Below are positions 7,801 to 14,033 of a DNA stretch of 15,209 bases, piece by piece. This stretch comes from CAMDWQ01 sp964543965 (GTDB lineage: Bacteria; Omnitrophota; Gorgyraeia; 2-02-FULL-51-18), in assembly GCA_964543965.1 (NCBI GenBank), contig CAZJAX010000041.1, positions 1-15,209 on the forward strand, given 5' to 3'. The translations under genes and the position numbers were made by a program. How positions within the stretch are numbered: position 1 is the first letter of the stretch; the number at the start of each line of letters is the position of its first letter. The notes under the pieces are model-generated. The model made no database searches. It worked only from the letters and a program-made list of their open reading frames with translations, and had not been told where the DNA came from.

Positions 7801-8035
7801 CGATGGACGAGGAATAAACGACGACGGTCGCTCCGCTGATATGGCTTGAGTCGTGCCCTATCATGATCCGGGCGCCCATCTTCTCGAGCTCAGCCAAAAG
7901 ATCGCTGGCGCTCAAGTCGCTTCCCTGCACGGCATAACCGCGCGTCAGGTACATGCGCGCAATACCGCTCATGCCGATCCCGCCGATGCCGATGAAGTGG
8001 ACGCGTTCCTTTGGAGAGACGTTCATTCTGCCCAT
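4853..8035 (-). CDS. MurC-MurB-Ddl triple fusion: UDP-MurNAc:L-Ala ligase, UDP-MurNAc dehydrogenase, D-Ala-D-Ala ligase
   Basis: One 1060-residue frame holds three complete cytoplasmic enzymes. MurC (about 1-455) adds L-Ala to UDP-MurNAc: GIGGIGMSGIA (16-26), P-loop TGTHGKTTT (115-123), EADESDASFL, VDDYAHHPTE (332-341), FQPHRYSRT and VLGAGDIYR (443-451). MurB (about 460-750) makes UDP-MurNAc with FAD and NADPH: HTTLKIGGPAEYW (475-487), VIGAGSNVL (512-520), FLSGIPGNVGGAVAMNAGSH (574-593), FRYRHSGI, SAGCLFKNP (671-679) and LETEVRLF (743-750). Cysteine 674 stands where E. coli MurB has its catalytic serine. Ddl (about 757-1055) makes D-Ala-D-Ala: GGPSGEREVSL (767-777), NAVHGTFGEDGTLQ, KPSKSGSSVGV (893-903), FYDYRAKY (958-965) and VLEINTIPGLT (1016-1026). 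Lysine 964 and tyrosine 965 predict D-Ala-D-Ala rather than D-Ala-D-Lac. The linkers are very short, under about 15 residues. Overlaps: 13 bases with murG, and TAATG with ftsQ. All three domains look intact, so decay is unlikely. Confidence 0.96.
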   Translation of the reverse strand: MGRMNVSPKERVHFIGIGGIGMSGIARMYLTRGYAVQGSDLSASDLLAELEKMGARIMIGHDSSHISGATVVVYSSSIGKDHPERVAAAEKGIRVIHRADALAALCLDKFTIAVTGTHGKTTTTALTGLILKDAGHDPSVVVGGVVDLLGGNARTGRGEEMVIEADESDASFLKFSPDIEIITNIEKEHLDHYGTVEKMEDAYRDFIRKLRPGGRWIGCGEDPCVRRLAAEKINPCILYGFDPAFDFYATDIAECPSGQIGVSFKVWNAGRCLGSVRMGVPGRHNALNALAAIAAATLRGVEFSVVQQALLKFGGAGRRFDVRYEGPDVMIVDDYAHHPTEILKTLAAAKALGRKRIFAVFQPHRYSRTESMLAEFAGAFADADKIFITDIYAAGEKPIKNVSAESVCRAVLGSGHPDVSYVPRAQVENSVRGQIRPGDLVMVLGAGDIYRVAKELSFFRRVRGKVLREEPLARHTTLKIGGPAEYWIEPEDLEDLKTVLWECRQRGMKVRVIGAGSNVLAADEGVRGAVIYLGSPYFREIKMAGGSKVLSRAGVVNSLFIQFALQQGLGGFEFLSGIPGNVGGAVAMNAGSHGESTDRYLEEAVLLGFDGRLRRVKKEELDFRYRHSGIKNEIVVEAVFSFPKASAEAVMKKLDEYREHRAKTQDLTHASAGCLFKNPEMPGYSSGKLIDEAGLKGFSVGKAGVSEKHANYMINLGGATAKDVSELVARVRDAVKRRSGVELETEVRLFADPPSRRSFGKIAVLAGGPSGEREVSLVSGQAVHDALKEKGYEVLLLDPAGDFIDVLKNENVSIAFNAVHGTFGEDGTLQRMLDEAGIAYTGDGPEVSEMAFDKARAQAVFAREGILVPENQILRDPSEAAKICVDRFPVVVKPSKSGSSVGVTIVQKREDLADAFEEAFRYSDTVLVEEYVQGRELTVGFLGDQALPVVEVIPKDKFYDYRAKYKSSDTRYEFPAKLTPEETLAVQGAAQRAYKALGCEVMGRVDVILSGRDAYVLEINTIPGLTGKSLLPKAAAASGIEFGDLCVRIMELSKQRVSAN

Positions 8036-9147
8036 CCGGCGCGCTCCTCGATAAAATGCATGAGTTTGATCCTTGAATTTTCTTGCGACCGGTTTTGCGC
8101 CGGCGCCTTGCCCGTTTTTCGGAGTTCCAGCGCTTTTCCGATGAACTTTTCCAGCTCCGGCCCGAGGGTCGCGGGCGTGAGATCTTTCTGCTCTATCACC
8201 AGCGACTGCCCGTCGCCCAAAAAAGCCCGGGCGTTCAACAGCTGATGTCCTCCGGCAAAGGGATAGGGCACAAGGATCGCCGGCATACGCTTGGCTGCTG
8301 ACTCAGCCAAAAAAGTTGCGCCCGCCCGCCCGATCGCAAAATCAGCAGCACCGTAGGCTAGATCCATACGCTCGAAAAAAGAAAACGCTCTCGAGGTCAC
8401 CCCGAGGTCAGCACACATCTTTTCCGCCAGCGCCGTGGACATTTTTCCGGTCAGATGCAGCACCTGGATCGAGGCGCGAGTCTCCGCAGAGAGGGTCTTA
8501 AGCGTCTCCAAAAAAACTGTATTGATGGACTCGGCGCCCTGACTGCCGCCGAGCACGAGCACGGTCGCCTTATTCGGTGAAAAACCGAAAAACTTCAGCG
8601 CTTCCTCGCGGCAATCGCGCTCGATGAACTCACGGATCGGGTTCCCCGTATGTCTGATACACCGGTGCGGCGGCAGATAGCGGCGAGTGTCGTCAAAGCT
8701 CAAAGCCACCGCGTCCACCCACCGCGCCATCACCTTATTGGCAAAGCCGGGCATCACGTTCTGCTCGTGGATCATGGTTCTGATCCCGAGCAAACGCGCC
8801 GCGACGATCACAGGAAACGAGAAGTGCCCTCCGAAACCCACCACGACACCCGGTTTCTCGCGTTTTAAAATACCCGCCGAATGCGCGATGCCTTTTAACA
8901 ATCTTAACAGAAACGATGGGCTGAATAAAGAACGGGTGCCTCTGAAAGGCGCGCTCTCTACCGGGATCACCTTTTCGCCCGAGAGCATACGGAAGATCGC
9001 GGTCTCAATGTCCTTGTTACCGCAGATGAAGACAAGCCGGATAGAGGGATGTTTCTTCTTGAGCTCCTCGGCGACGCTGAACGCAGGAAAGATGTGGCCG
9101 CCGGTTCCGCCGCAGGCCAAAAGCACGCACTTCTGCGCTTGCGACAT
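8023..9147 (-). CDS. murG: MurG, lipid I:UDP-GlcNAc N-acetylglucosaminyltransferase
   Basis: MurG transfers GlcNAc from UDP-GlcNAc to lipid I on the cytoplasmic membrane face, making lipid II for FtsW. It is a GT-B fold protein of 374 residues, slightly longer than the usual 355-365. Seen: the glycine loop ACGGTGGHIFPA (11-22), GFGGHFSFP (104-112) as the second glycine loop, MIHEQNVMPGFANK (125-138), TGNPIR (167-172), LVLGGSQGAESIN (197-209) in the UDP-GlcNAc domain, and IGRAGATFLAE (272-282; relatives mostly have SRAGA). PYPFAGGHQLLNARAF (294-309) carries the conserved HQ and N. The residues after about 345 are charged and low in conservation. The ATG at 9147 overlaps the ftsW stop as TAATG. 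The 3' end overlaps the fusion gene by 13 bases. Confidence 0.96.
   Translation of the reverse strand: MSQAQKCVLLACGGTGGHIFPAFSVAEELKKKHPSIRLVFICGNKDIETAIFRMLSGEKVIPVESAPFRGTRSLFSPSFLLRLLKGIAHSAGILKREKPGVVVGFGGHFSFPVIVAARLLGIRTMIHEQNVMPGFANKVMARWVDAVALSFDDTRRYLPPHRCIRHTGNPIREFIERDCREEALKFFGFSPNKATVLVLGGSQGAESINTVFLETLKTLSAETRASIQVLHLTGKMSTALAEKMCADLGVTSRAFSFFERMDLAYGAADFAIGRAGATFLAESAAKRMPAILVPYPFAGGHQLLNARAFLGDGQSLVIEQKDLTPATLGPELEKFIGKALELRKTGKAPAQNRSQENSRIKLMHFIEERAGWAE
8044..8049 (-). promoter_or_regulatory. Ribosome binding site deciding the start of the MurC-MurB-Ddl gene
   Basis: GAGGAG on the minus strand lies eight bases before the ATG at 8035, an ideal spacing. The alternative in-frame ATG at 8026 (codon 4) overlaps the murG TGA as ATGA but is 17 bases from this site. 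The site therefore favours the upstream start. It is the strongest Shine-Dalgarno match I saw at any junction in the window. Confidence 0.7.
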
Positions 9148-10250
9148 TATTCCGCCGCCGGCTTTTCTTTGGATATGTTGATCAGAAGTCCCAGCACGAC
9201 GAGATTCACGATCAGCGCTGAGCCTCCATAACTGATGAACGGCAGCGAGAGTCCCTTGGTGGGCAGCGCGCCGATACTGACTCCGATGTTGATCACGGCT
9301 TCAAAACCGATGAGCGCCACGAGGCCGAGAGCCAGAAGCTGTGAAAAGAAGCTTCTCGAGCGGAATACGATGATCATGCCTGAAAATATGAAGACCATAA
9401 AAAGCACGATCACGGCGCCGGCTCCGACGAAGCCCAGCTCTTCCCCGATGATGGAAAATATGAAATCCGTATGCGACTCCGGAAGGAAGAACAGCTTCTG
9501 CTGAGATCCGCCGAGCCCGCGTCCGAAAATACCCCCGGATCCCAAAGCTAAAAATGACTGTATGATCTGAAAACCCACCCCGCGAGGGTCGTCCCACGGA
9601 TGGAAAAAGGCCAGGATGCGTTTACGGCGGTAGGGTTTGGCCAGCATCAGATACAGCAGGGCCGGCGCGGCCATCGCGAGGATGCCGCCCAAATACTGTA
9701 AACGGAAACCCGCCGCAAAAAAAAGCGTCAGCACGACCATCGCGACGGTGACGGCAGTGCCGAGGTCGGGCTGTTTCAGGATAAGCCCGGCGGCGATACC
9801 GAGAACAAACAGCGCCGGAAGGACGGTATGCTTCAGATCGTTCAGGATCTCCTTCTTCCGGTCCAAAAAATCAGCCATGTAAAAGATGATGATAAGCTTT
9901 AGAAACTCGGAAGGCTGCATGCTGAAACCGAAGAGCTTGAACCACCGCCGCGCCCCTCCGGCAGACGACCCGACGTGCGGGATGAGTACGAGGACCAGAA
10001 GCACGAGGATCCCGATAAGCATGGCCTTCGAATGGCGCCGGAGCGCATGGTAGTTGACGCGCGAGGCCAGCCAGCAGAGAAATGAGCCCGCGGCAAGGTA
10101 CACAAGGTGCCGGAAAAGGAAGTAGTTGGCGTCTTTCATCACGTCGAGCGCGTAAATCGCGCTGGCGCTGTAGATCATCACGATGCCGACGGCGATGAGG
10201 ATCAGCGCCGAACCGAATAGCAGCGTGCGCGCCCTCGTCAGGGGTTCCAT
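9147..10250 (-). CDS. ftsW: FtsW, septal peptidoglycan glycosyltransferase (SEDS family)
   Basis: FtsW is the SEDS-family polymerase that joins lipid II into septal glycan strands together with a class B penicillin-binding protein. No partner PBP is in this window; ftsI commonly sits just before murE, which is outside. The 367 residues carry about ten hydrophobic segments. Seen: NYFLFRHLVYLAAG (42-55), GGARRWFKLFGFSMQPSEF (98-116), KQPDLGTA (159-166), the extracellular loop with FFHPWDDPRGVGFQ and GSGGIFGRGLGGSQQKLFF, LPESHTDFIF (256-265) with the conserved aspartate region, NIGVSIGALPTKGLSLPF (321-338) and SYGGS. The position between murD and murG is the usual one for ftsW and argues against rodA. 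The ATG at 10250 is inside the murD end (13-base overlap). The stop and the murG start form TAATG. Confidence 0.95.
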   Translation of the reverse strand: MEPLTRARTLLFGSALILIAVGIVMIYSASAIYALDVMKDANYFLFRHLVYLAAGSFLCWLASRVNYHALRRHSKAMLIGILVLLVLVLIPHVGSSAGGARRWFKLFGFSMQPSEFLKLIIIFYMADFLDRKKEILNDLKHTVLPALFVLGIAAGLILKQPDLGTAVTVAMVVLTLFFAAGFRLQYLGGILAMAAPALLYLMLAKPYRRKRILAFFHPWDDPRGVGFQIIQSFLALGSGGIFGRGLGGSQQKLFFLPESHTDFIFSIIGEELGFVGAGAVIVLFMVFIFSGMIIVFRSRSFFSQLLALGLVALIGFEAVINIGVSIGALPTKGLSLPFISYGGSALIVNLVVLGLLINISKEKPAAE

Positions 10251-11599
10251 TGCTTTTCCAGTTCGTGAAATATTTTCTTGAACGTCTCCCCGCGGTGCTC
10301 ATAGGAAGTGAACTGGTCGAAACTGGTGCACATCGGCGAAAGCAGGATGGTGTCCCCCGGCCGGGCCTCTTCATAGGCAAGACCGACGGCTCTGCGGAAG
10401 TCCTTCTCGGTCGTCACCGTAGGAAACCGTTCCCACGCCGCAGCGATCTTTTCCCGCGCCTCGCCGTAGAGGACGGCTTTTTTGACCTTCTCACGGACCA
10501 GGTCTTCGATCTCGGAGAACGGAACGCCCTTGTCTCTCCCTCCCGCAATAAGGATCATAGGACCCTCTACGGCGCGGATCGCGGCGCGGGTGCTCTCCAC
10601 CGTCGTAGATTTGGAATCGTTCACGAAGCGCACACCGCGCACCTCGCCGAGCGCCTCGATGCGGTGTTCGAGCGTTTTAAACGCGTTAAGGCTCTTCTGC
10701 ATTTTTTCCCGGGGCAGCTTCAGGATGCTGCCGACCGCGCCGACAGCCATGATGTTCTGGAGGTTATGCATCCCCTTGAGCTGAAAATAGGCCGGATCGA
10801 AGAGCATCGTCTCCGCTTTGCCGCGCTTGATCATGATCTGATGATCCCTCCAAAAGATGCCGGCCGGAATGGGTTCCTGGCTGTAATGGATCACCGAGGA
10901 TTTCGTCTTCTTGCCCATGGCCCGCACGACGGGGTCATCATAATTCAAGATCAGGTAGTCGTTGGCCTTCTGGTTGCGGAATATCATCTCTTTGGCGCGC
11001 GTGTAATTCTCAAACGTCTTGTGGCGGTCGAGATGGTTGGGGCTTAAGTTCAGGACGACCGCGATGTGAGGGCGGAACGTCGGACTGTCTTCGAGCTGAA
11101 AGGAGCTTAGCTCGAGAACGACGACTGAGTCAGGCTTGATCTGAGAGATCGCATCAAGAAATGAAAAGCCGACATTGCCGCACAAGACGCTATGGCGGCC
11201 GCTGTCGGTTAGCACGCGATGGATCAGATTACAAGTCGTGGTCTTGCCGTTGGAACCGGTCACAGCAACGACGAGTCCCTTGCAGAAAAATGAAGCCAGC
11301 TCGATTTCGCTGATCACGGGAATCTTTTTCTTTTTGGCGAATGCCAGCGGCAGACTGTCCTTCGGAACGCCGGGGCTTGTCACGATGATGTCGACGCCCT
11401 CCAGAAATTCCGCCGTATGCCCTCCGGTCTCGATATCGACGCCGAGACTACGCAGATAGCTTGCGTTTTCAAGAACGGGCTGCTTGTCAGAGCCGTCGGT
11501 GGCCCGGACAAAAGACTTCTGCGCGAGAAGGAACTTCGCGGCTGCAAAACCGCTCTTGCCGAGGCCGATGACGGCGATCTTTTTATGTTTCAGGTTCAT
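10238..11599 (-). CDS. murD: MurD, UDP-MurNAc-L-alanine:D-glutamate ligase
   Basis: MurD adds D-glutamate to UDP-MurNAc-L-Ala, the product of the MurC domain encoded downstream. At 453 residues it has standard length. Seen: the N-terminal Rossmann segment IAVIGLGKSGFAAAKFL (8-24), TSPGVPKDS near 74, P-loop VTGSNGKTTT at 113-122, ELSSFQLE at 163-170, NLSPNHLDRH at 184-193, the lysine in YTRAKEMIF at position 203 corresponding to the carbamylated lysine, the HRIEALGEVRGVRFVNDSKS segment opening the C-terminal domain, and LLSPMCTSFDQF near the end (usually LLSPACASFD in relatives). The ATG at 11599 overlaps the mraY stop as ATGA. I see no clear Shine-Dalgarno site, so the start probably depends on coupling. 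The 3' end overlaps ftsW by 13 bases. Confidence 0.97.
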   Translation of the reverse strand: MNLKHKKIAVIGLGKSGFAAAKFLLAQKSFVRATDGSDKQPVLENASYLRSLGVDIETGGHTAEFLEGVDIIVTSPGVPKDSLPLAFAKKKKIPVISEIELASFFCKGLVVAVTGSNGKTTTCNLIHRVLTDSGRHSVLCGNVGFSFLDAISQIKPDSVVVLELSSFQLEDSPTFRPHIAVVLNLSPNHLDRHKTFENYTRAKEMIFRNQKANDYLILNYDDPVVRAMGKKTKSSVIHYSQEPIPAGIFWRDHQIMIKRGKAETMLFDPAYFQLKGMHNLQNIMAVGAVGSILKLPREKMQKSLNAFKTLEHRIEALGEVRGVRFVNDSKSTTVESTRAAIRAVEGPMILIAGGRDKGVPFSEIEDLVREKVKKAVLYGEAREKIAAAWERFPTVTTEKDFRRAVGLAYEEARPGDTILLSPMCTSFDQFTSYEHRGETFKKIFHELEKQWNP

Positions 11600-12684
11600 T
11601 GGATTTTCAGAGTCGCCAGGCCCATCAGCGACAGAATAATGGAAATGATCCAGAAGCGGATCACGACTTTGGATTCTTTCATGCCCTTAAGCTGAAAATG
11701 ATGGTGGATGGGAGCCATGAGAAAAATGCGTTCTCTCCTCAATTTGTAGCTGGCCACCTGCAGAATGACCGATACCGCCTCGAGCACGAAGATGCCGCCG
11801 ACAATGACGAGCAGTAGCTCCTTCTTCGAAAAGATGGCAACGGCGCCGAGCGCGCCGCCGATGCTGAGCGAGCCCATGTCGCCCATAAAAAGGCTGGCCG
11901 GATGCGAGTTGAACCAGAGGAAACCCAGGCCGGCTCCGAACAGCGCCGCGCAGAACACCGACAGTTCGCCGACGCCGCTGATATAAGGGATGTTCAGATA
12001 ACGGCTGATGCCGATATGTCCCCCGGCATAGCTGAAAGCGCCGTAAGTCAGCGCGACCATCAGCGTGCAGCCGATGGCGAGGCCGTCCAATCCGTCGGTC
12101 AGATTCACGGCGTTGGAAGCGCCGGTGATGACGAACGGAACGAACAGCACATAGAAAATACCGAGCGTCAGAAACCAGTTCTTCAGGAACGGGATGGCGA
12201 CATCAGACCATACCGGCGAATCGCGGTAAAGATAGAGGCCTATCGCCAGACCCAGGGTAAGCTGGCCGGCGATCTTGAAGCGGCCTATAAGGCCTTTTGA
12301 GTTCTTTTTGGTCAGCTTTAGATAGTCATCGATGAATCCGACAGTGCCGAGCCAGACAACGACGGCCATCACGAGGATCACATAGCGGTTGCGCAGATCC
12401 GCCCAGAGAACCGTCGAGGCTAAAAGCGATGCCAAGATCATGAGACCGCCCATCGTGGGCACCTTTTCCTTGCCGGCATGCGCTTCGTAAAGCTTTGAAA
12501 AGCCGTCGCGCTCGATGGTCTGCTTAAGGTTGAGCTTCGTAAGGAAGCGGATGATAGGAGGGCCTATCCAAAGGCTGATAAGAAATGCCGTCACACCCGC
12601 CATCGCGGCTCGGAACGTGATGTACTGAAAAAGATTGAACCCGATGAAATATTGCTTTAAGGGGTAGAGGAAAGCGTAAAACAT
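11596..12684 (-). CDS. mraY: MraY, phospho-MurNAc-pentapeptide translocase
   Basis: MraY transfers phospho-MurNAc-pentapeptide from UDP to undecaprenyl phosphate at the inner membrane, making lipid I. The protein has 362 residues and many hydrophobic segments, as expected of a ten-helix enzyme. Seen: the amino end FIGFNLFQYITFRA, which matches the usual MraY start and so supports the ATG at 12684; KVPTMGG at 74-80 (most relatives have GTPTMGG); GFIDDYLK at 116-123 with the two catalytic-site aspartates 119-120; NAVNLTDGLDGLA at 191-203; FMGDMGSLSIGG at 266-277 with the third key aspartate; and APIHHHFQLKG at 324-334. GGAAAAGG lies seven bases before the ATG. The start overlaps murF by 28 bases, and the TGA stop overlaps the murD ATG (ATGA). 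Confidence 0.97.
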   Translation of the reverse strand: MFYAFLYPLKQYFIGFNLFQYITFRAAMAGVTAFLISLWIGPPIIRFLTKLNLKQTIERDGFSKLYEAHAGKEKVPTMGGLMILASLLASTVLWADLRNRYVILVMAVVVWLGTVGFIDDYLKLTKKNSKGLIGRFKIAGQLTLGLAIGLYLYRDSPVWSDVAIPFLKNWFLTLGIFYVLFVPFVITGASNAVNLTDGLDGLAIGCTLMVALTYGAFSYAGGHIGISRYLNIPYISGVGELSVFCAALFGAGLGFLWFNSHPASLFMGDMGSLSIGGALGAVAIFSKKELLLVIVGGIFVLEAVSVILQVASYKLRRERIFLMAPIHHHFQLKGMKESKVVIRFWIISIILSLMGLATLKIQ

Positions 12685-14033
12685 TCGAAGACCTTTTCCA
12701 TTTTCATTCCGCGTGAACCTTTTACCAGCACCATATCTCCGGCCGACACCATTTTACGGCAAAGCGCGCCCGCTTCCGAGCTGTTTTTCGCAAGGCTGAT
12801 CTTCGACGCGCTCAAACCTCTTTTCACCGCCTCATCAGCCGCCAGATGCGACAGAGGCCCCGTCGCGATGACGAAATCAAAATAAAGCGTCGATAGAAGC
12901 GTCCCGATATCACGGTGAAGCTCCTCCCCCATTCCGCCGAGCTCAAGCATATCCCCGAACACGACGCCCTTCTTCCCGCGGATCCTGAAGCCTTTAAGCG
13001 CCTCGAGAGCCGCTCGGAACGACGCCGGATTTGAGTTGTAGCTATCATCGATAAAAGTAATGCCTTCAAAATTTTTCATGTGAAGGCGTCCGGATATAGG
13101 TTTGAACTCCTTCAGGCTTTTGCGCATATCCTCCACGCCGAGGCCCAGGGTCGCTCCGACCGAGATCGCCAAAAGAGCGTTGAGGATATTATGCTTTCCT
13201 AGAAGCGGGATCTCGAAAAGGTCCTTTCCGTTGAGATGAAAAGAACTGCCGGTCTCGTGGCACCAGATGTTCTCGGCGTAAAACTGGTTACCTTCCTTCC
13301 CGAAACCGGCCCTGAGCACGCGGTGAGCACCGCTCGATGCTTTTTTAAGCATCAGGTCTTCGCCGTTCAAAAACAGAGTTCCTCCGCGCTCCAGGCTGGA
13401 AAGCAGGCTGAGTTTCTCTGCGTAAACACCCTCGACGCTCTTGAGACCCTCAAGATGAGAATGACCGATCAGCGTGATAACGCCGACCTGCGGAGACACG
13501 ATGGACGAAAGGCGGGCGATCTCACCCGGCTGGTTGGTCCCGATCTCCAGCACCATCATGTCATGAGAGGGCTCGAGCTGAAGAATGGTCTTGGGCACGC
13601 CGACAAGGTTGTTTTCCGTGCCGCGGTTTTTCAGGACTGAAAATTTGGAGGAGAGGATATGGGCGATCAGCTCTTTGACCGTCGTTTTGCCGGAGCTTCC
13701 TGTGATCGCAACGGCAGGAATGTTGAACTTGTGCCGCCAATAGGCCGCCAGATCGCCGTAAGCCGCGAGCACATCGTCCACGAGGATCACGTTACACTCG
13801 CCCTTAGGCGCTTTCTTGGGATCTGAGATCACGAAGTGCTTGGCGCCCTTCTCAAGGGCATCGGCCACGAAATCGTGCCCGTCGAAATTGGGACCCGAGA
13901 GTGCCAAGAACACGTCATTCTTTCCGAGGGCGCGCGTATCCGTGGAGATGCGGCCGACTTCCAGATTCTCCAAAAGCGGCTGAGCGGCGCGGCCTTTGAC
14001 GGCTTGGAGAATTTCCGCGATCTTAACGTCCAT
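12657..14033 (-). CDS. murF: MurF, UDP-MurNAc-tripeptide:D-Ala-D-Ala ligase
   Basis: MurF joins the D-Ala-D-Ala dipeptide made by the Ddl domain encoded downstream to UDP-MurNAc-tripeptide, completing the soluble pentapeptide precursor. The 458 residues are a normal length. Seen: STDTR near residue 30 in the uridine-binding N-terminal domain, P-loop TGSSGKTT at 111-118, KNRGTENNLVGVPKT at 135-149, HSHLEGLKSVEGVYAEKLSL at 191-210 (its lysine 207 sits where Mur ligases carry a carbamylated lysine), SGRLH near 314, IDDSYNSNP at 328-336, GDMLELG near 360, and VLVKGSRGMKME close to the C-terminus. The ATG at 14033 has GAGGG six bases upstream and overlaps the end of murE. The last 28 bases overlap the start of mraY. 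The assignment is firm. Confidence 0.97.
   Translation of the reverse strand: MDVKIAEILQAVKGRAAQPLLENLEVGRISTDTRALGKNDVFLALSGPNFDGHDFVADALEKGAKHFVISDPKKAPKGECNVILVDDVLAAYGDLAAYWRHKFNIPAVAITGSSGKTTVKELIAHILSSKFSVLKNRGTENNLVGVPKTILQLEPSHDMMVLEIGTNQPGEIARLSSIVSPQVGVITLIGHSHLEGLKSVEGVYAEKLSLLSSLERGGTLFLNGEDLMLKKASSGAHRVLRAGFGKEGNQFYAENIWCHETGSSFHLNGKDLFEIPLLGKHNILNALLAISVGATLGLGVEDMRKSLKEFKPISGRLHMKNFEGITFIDDSYNSNPASFRAALEALKGFRIRGKKGVVFGDMLELGGMGEELHRDIGTLLSTLYFDFVIATGPLSHLAADEAVKRGLSASKISLAKNSSEAGALCRKMVSAGDMVLVKGSRGMKMEKVFECFTLSSTP

Noticed and set aside
8024..8026. ATG at 8026 as the start of the fusion gene (ATGA overlap with murG)
   Set aside because: The upstream ATG at 8035 has GAGGAG at an ideal eight-base spacing, whereas 8026 is 17 bases away. 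The difference is only three residues, so it remains a minor possibility.
10250..11047. A 265-codon open frame on the plus strand
   Set aside because: It is antisense to murD, which has every family motif; the product has no family resemblance and no convincing ribosome site.
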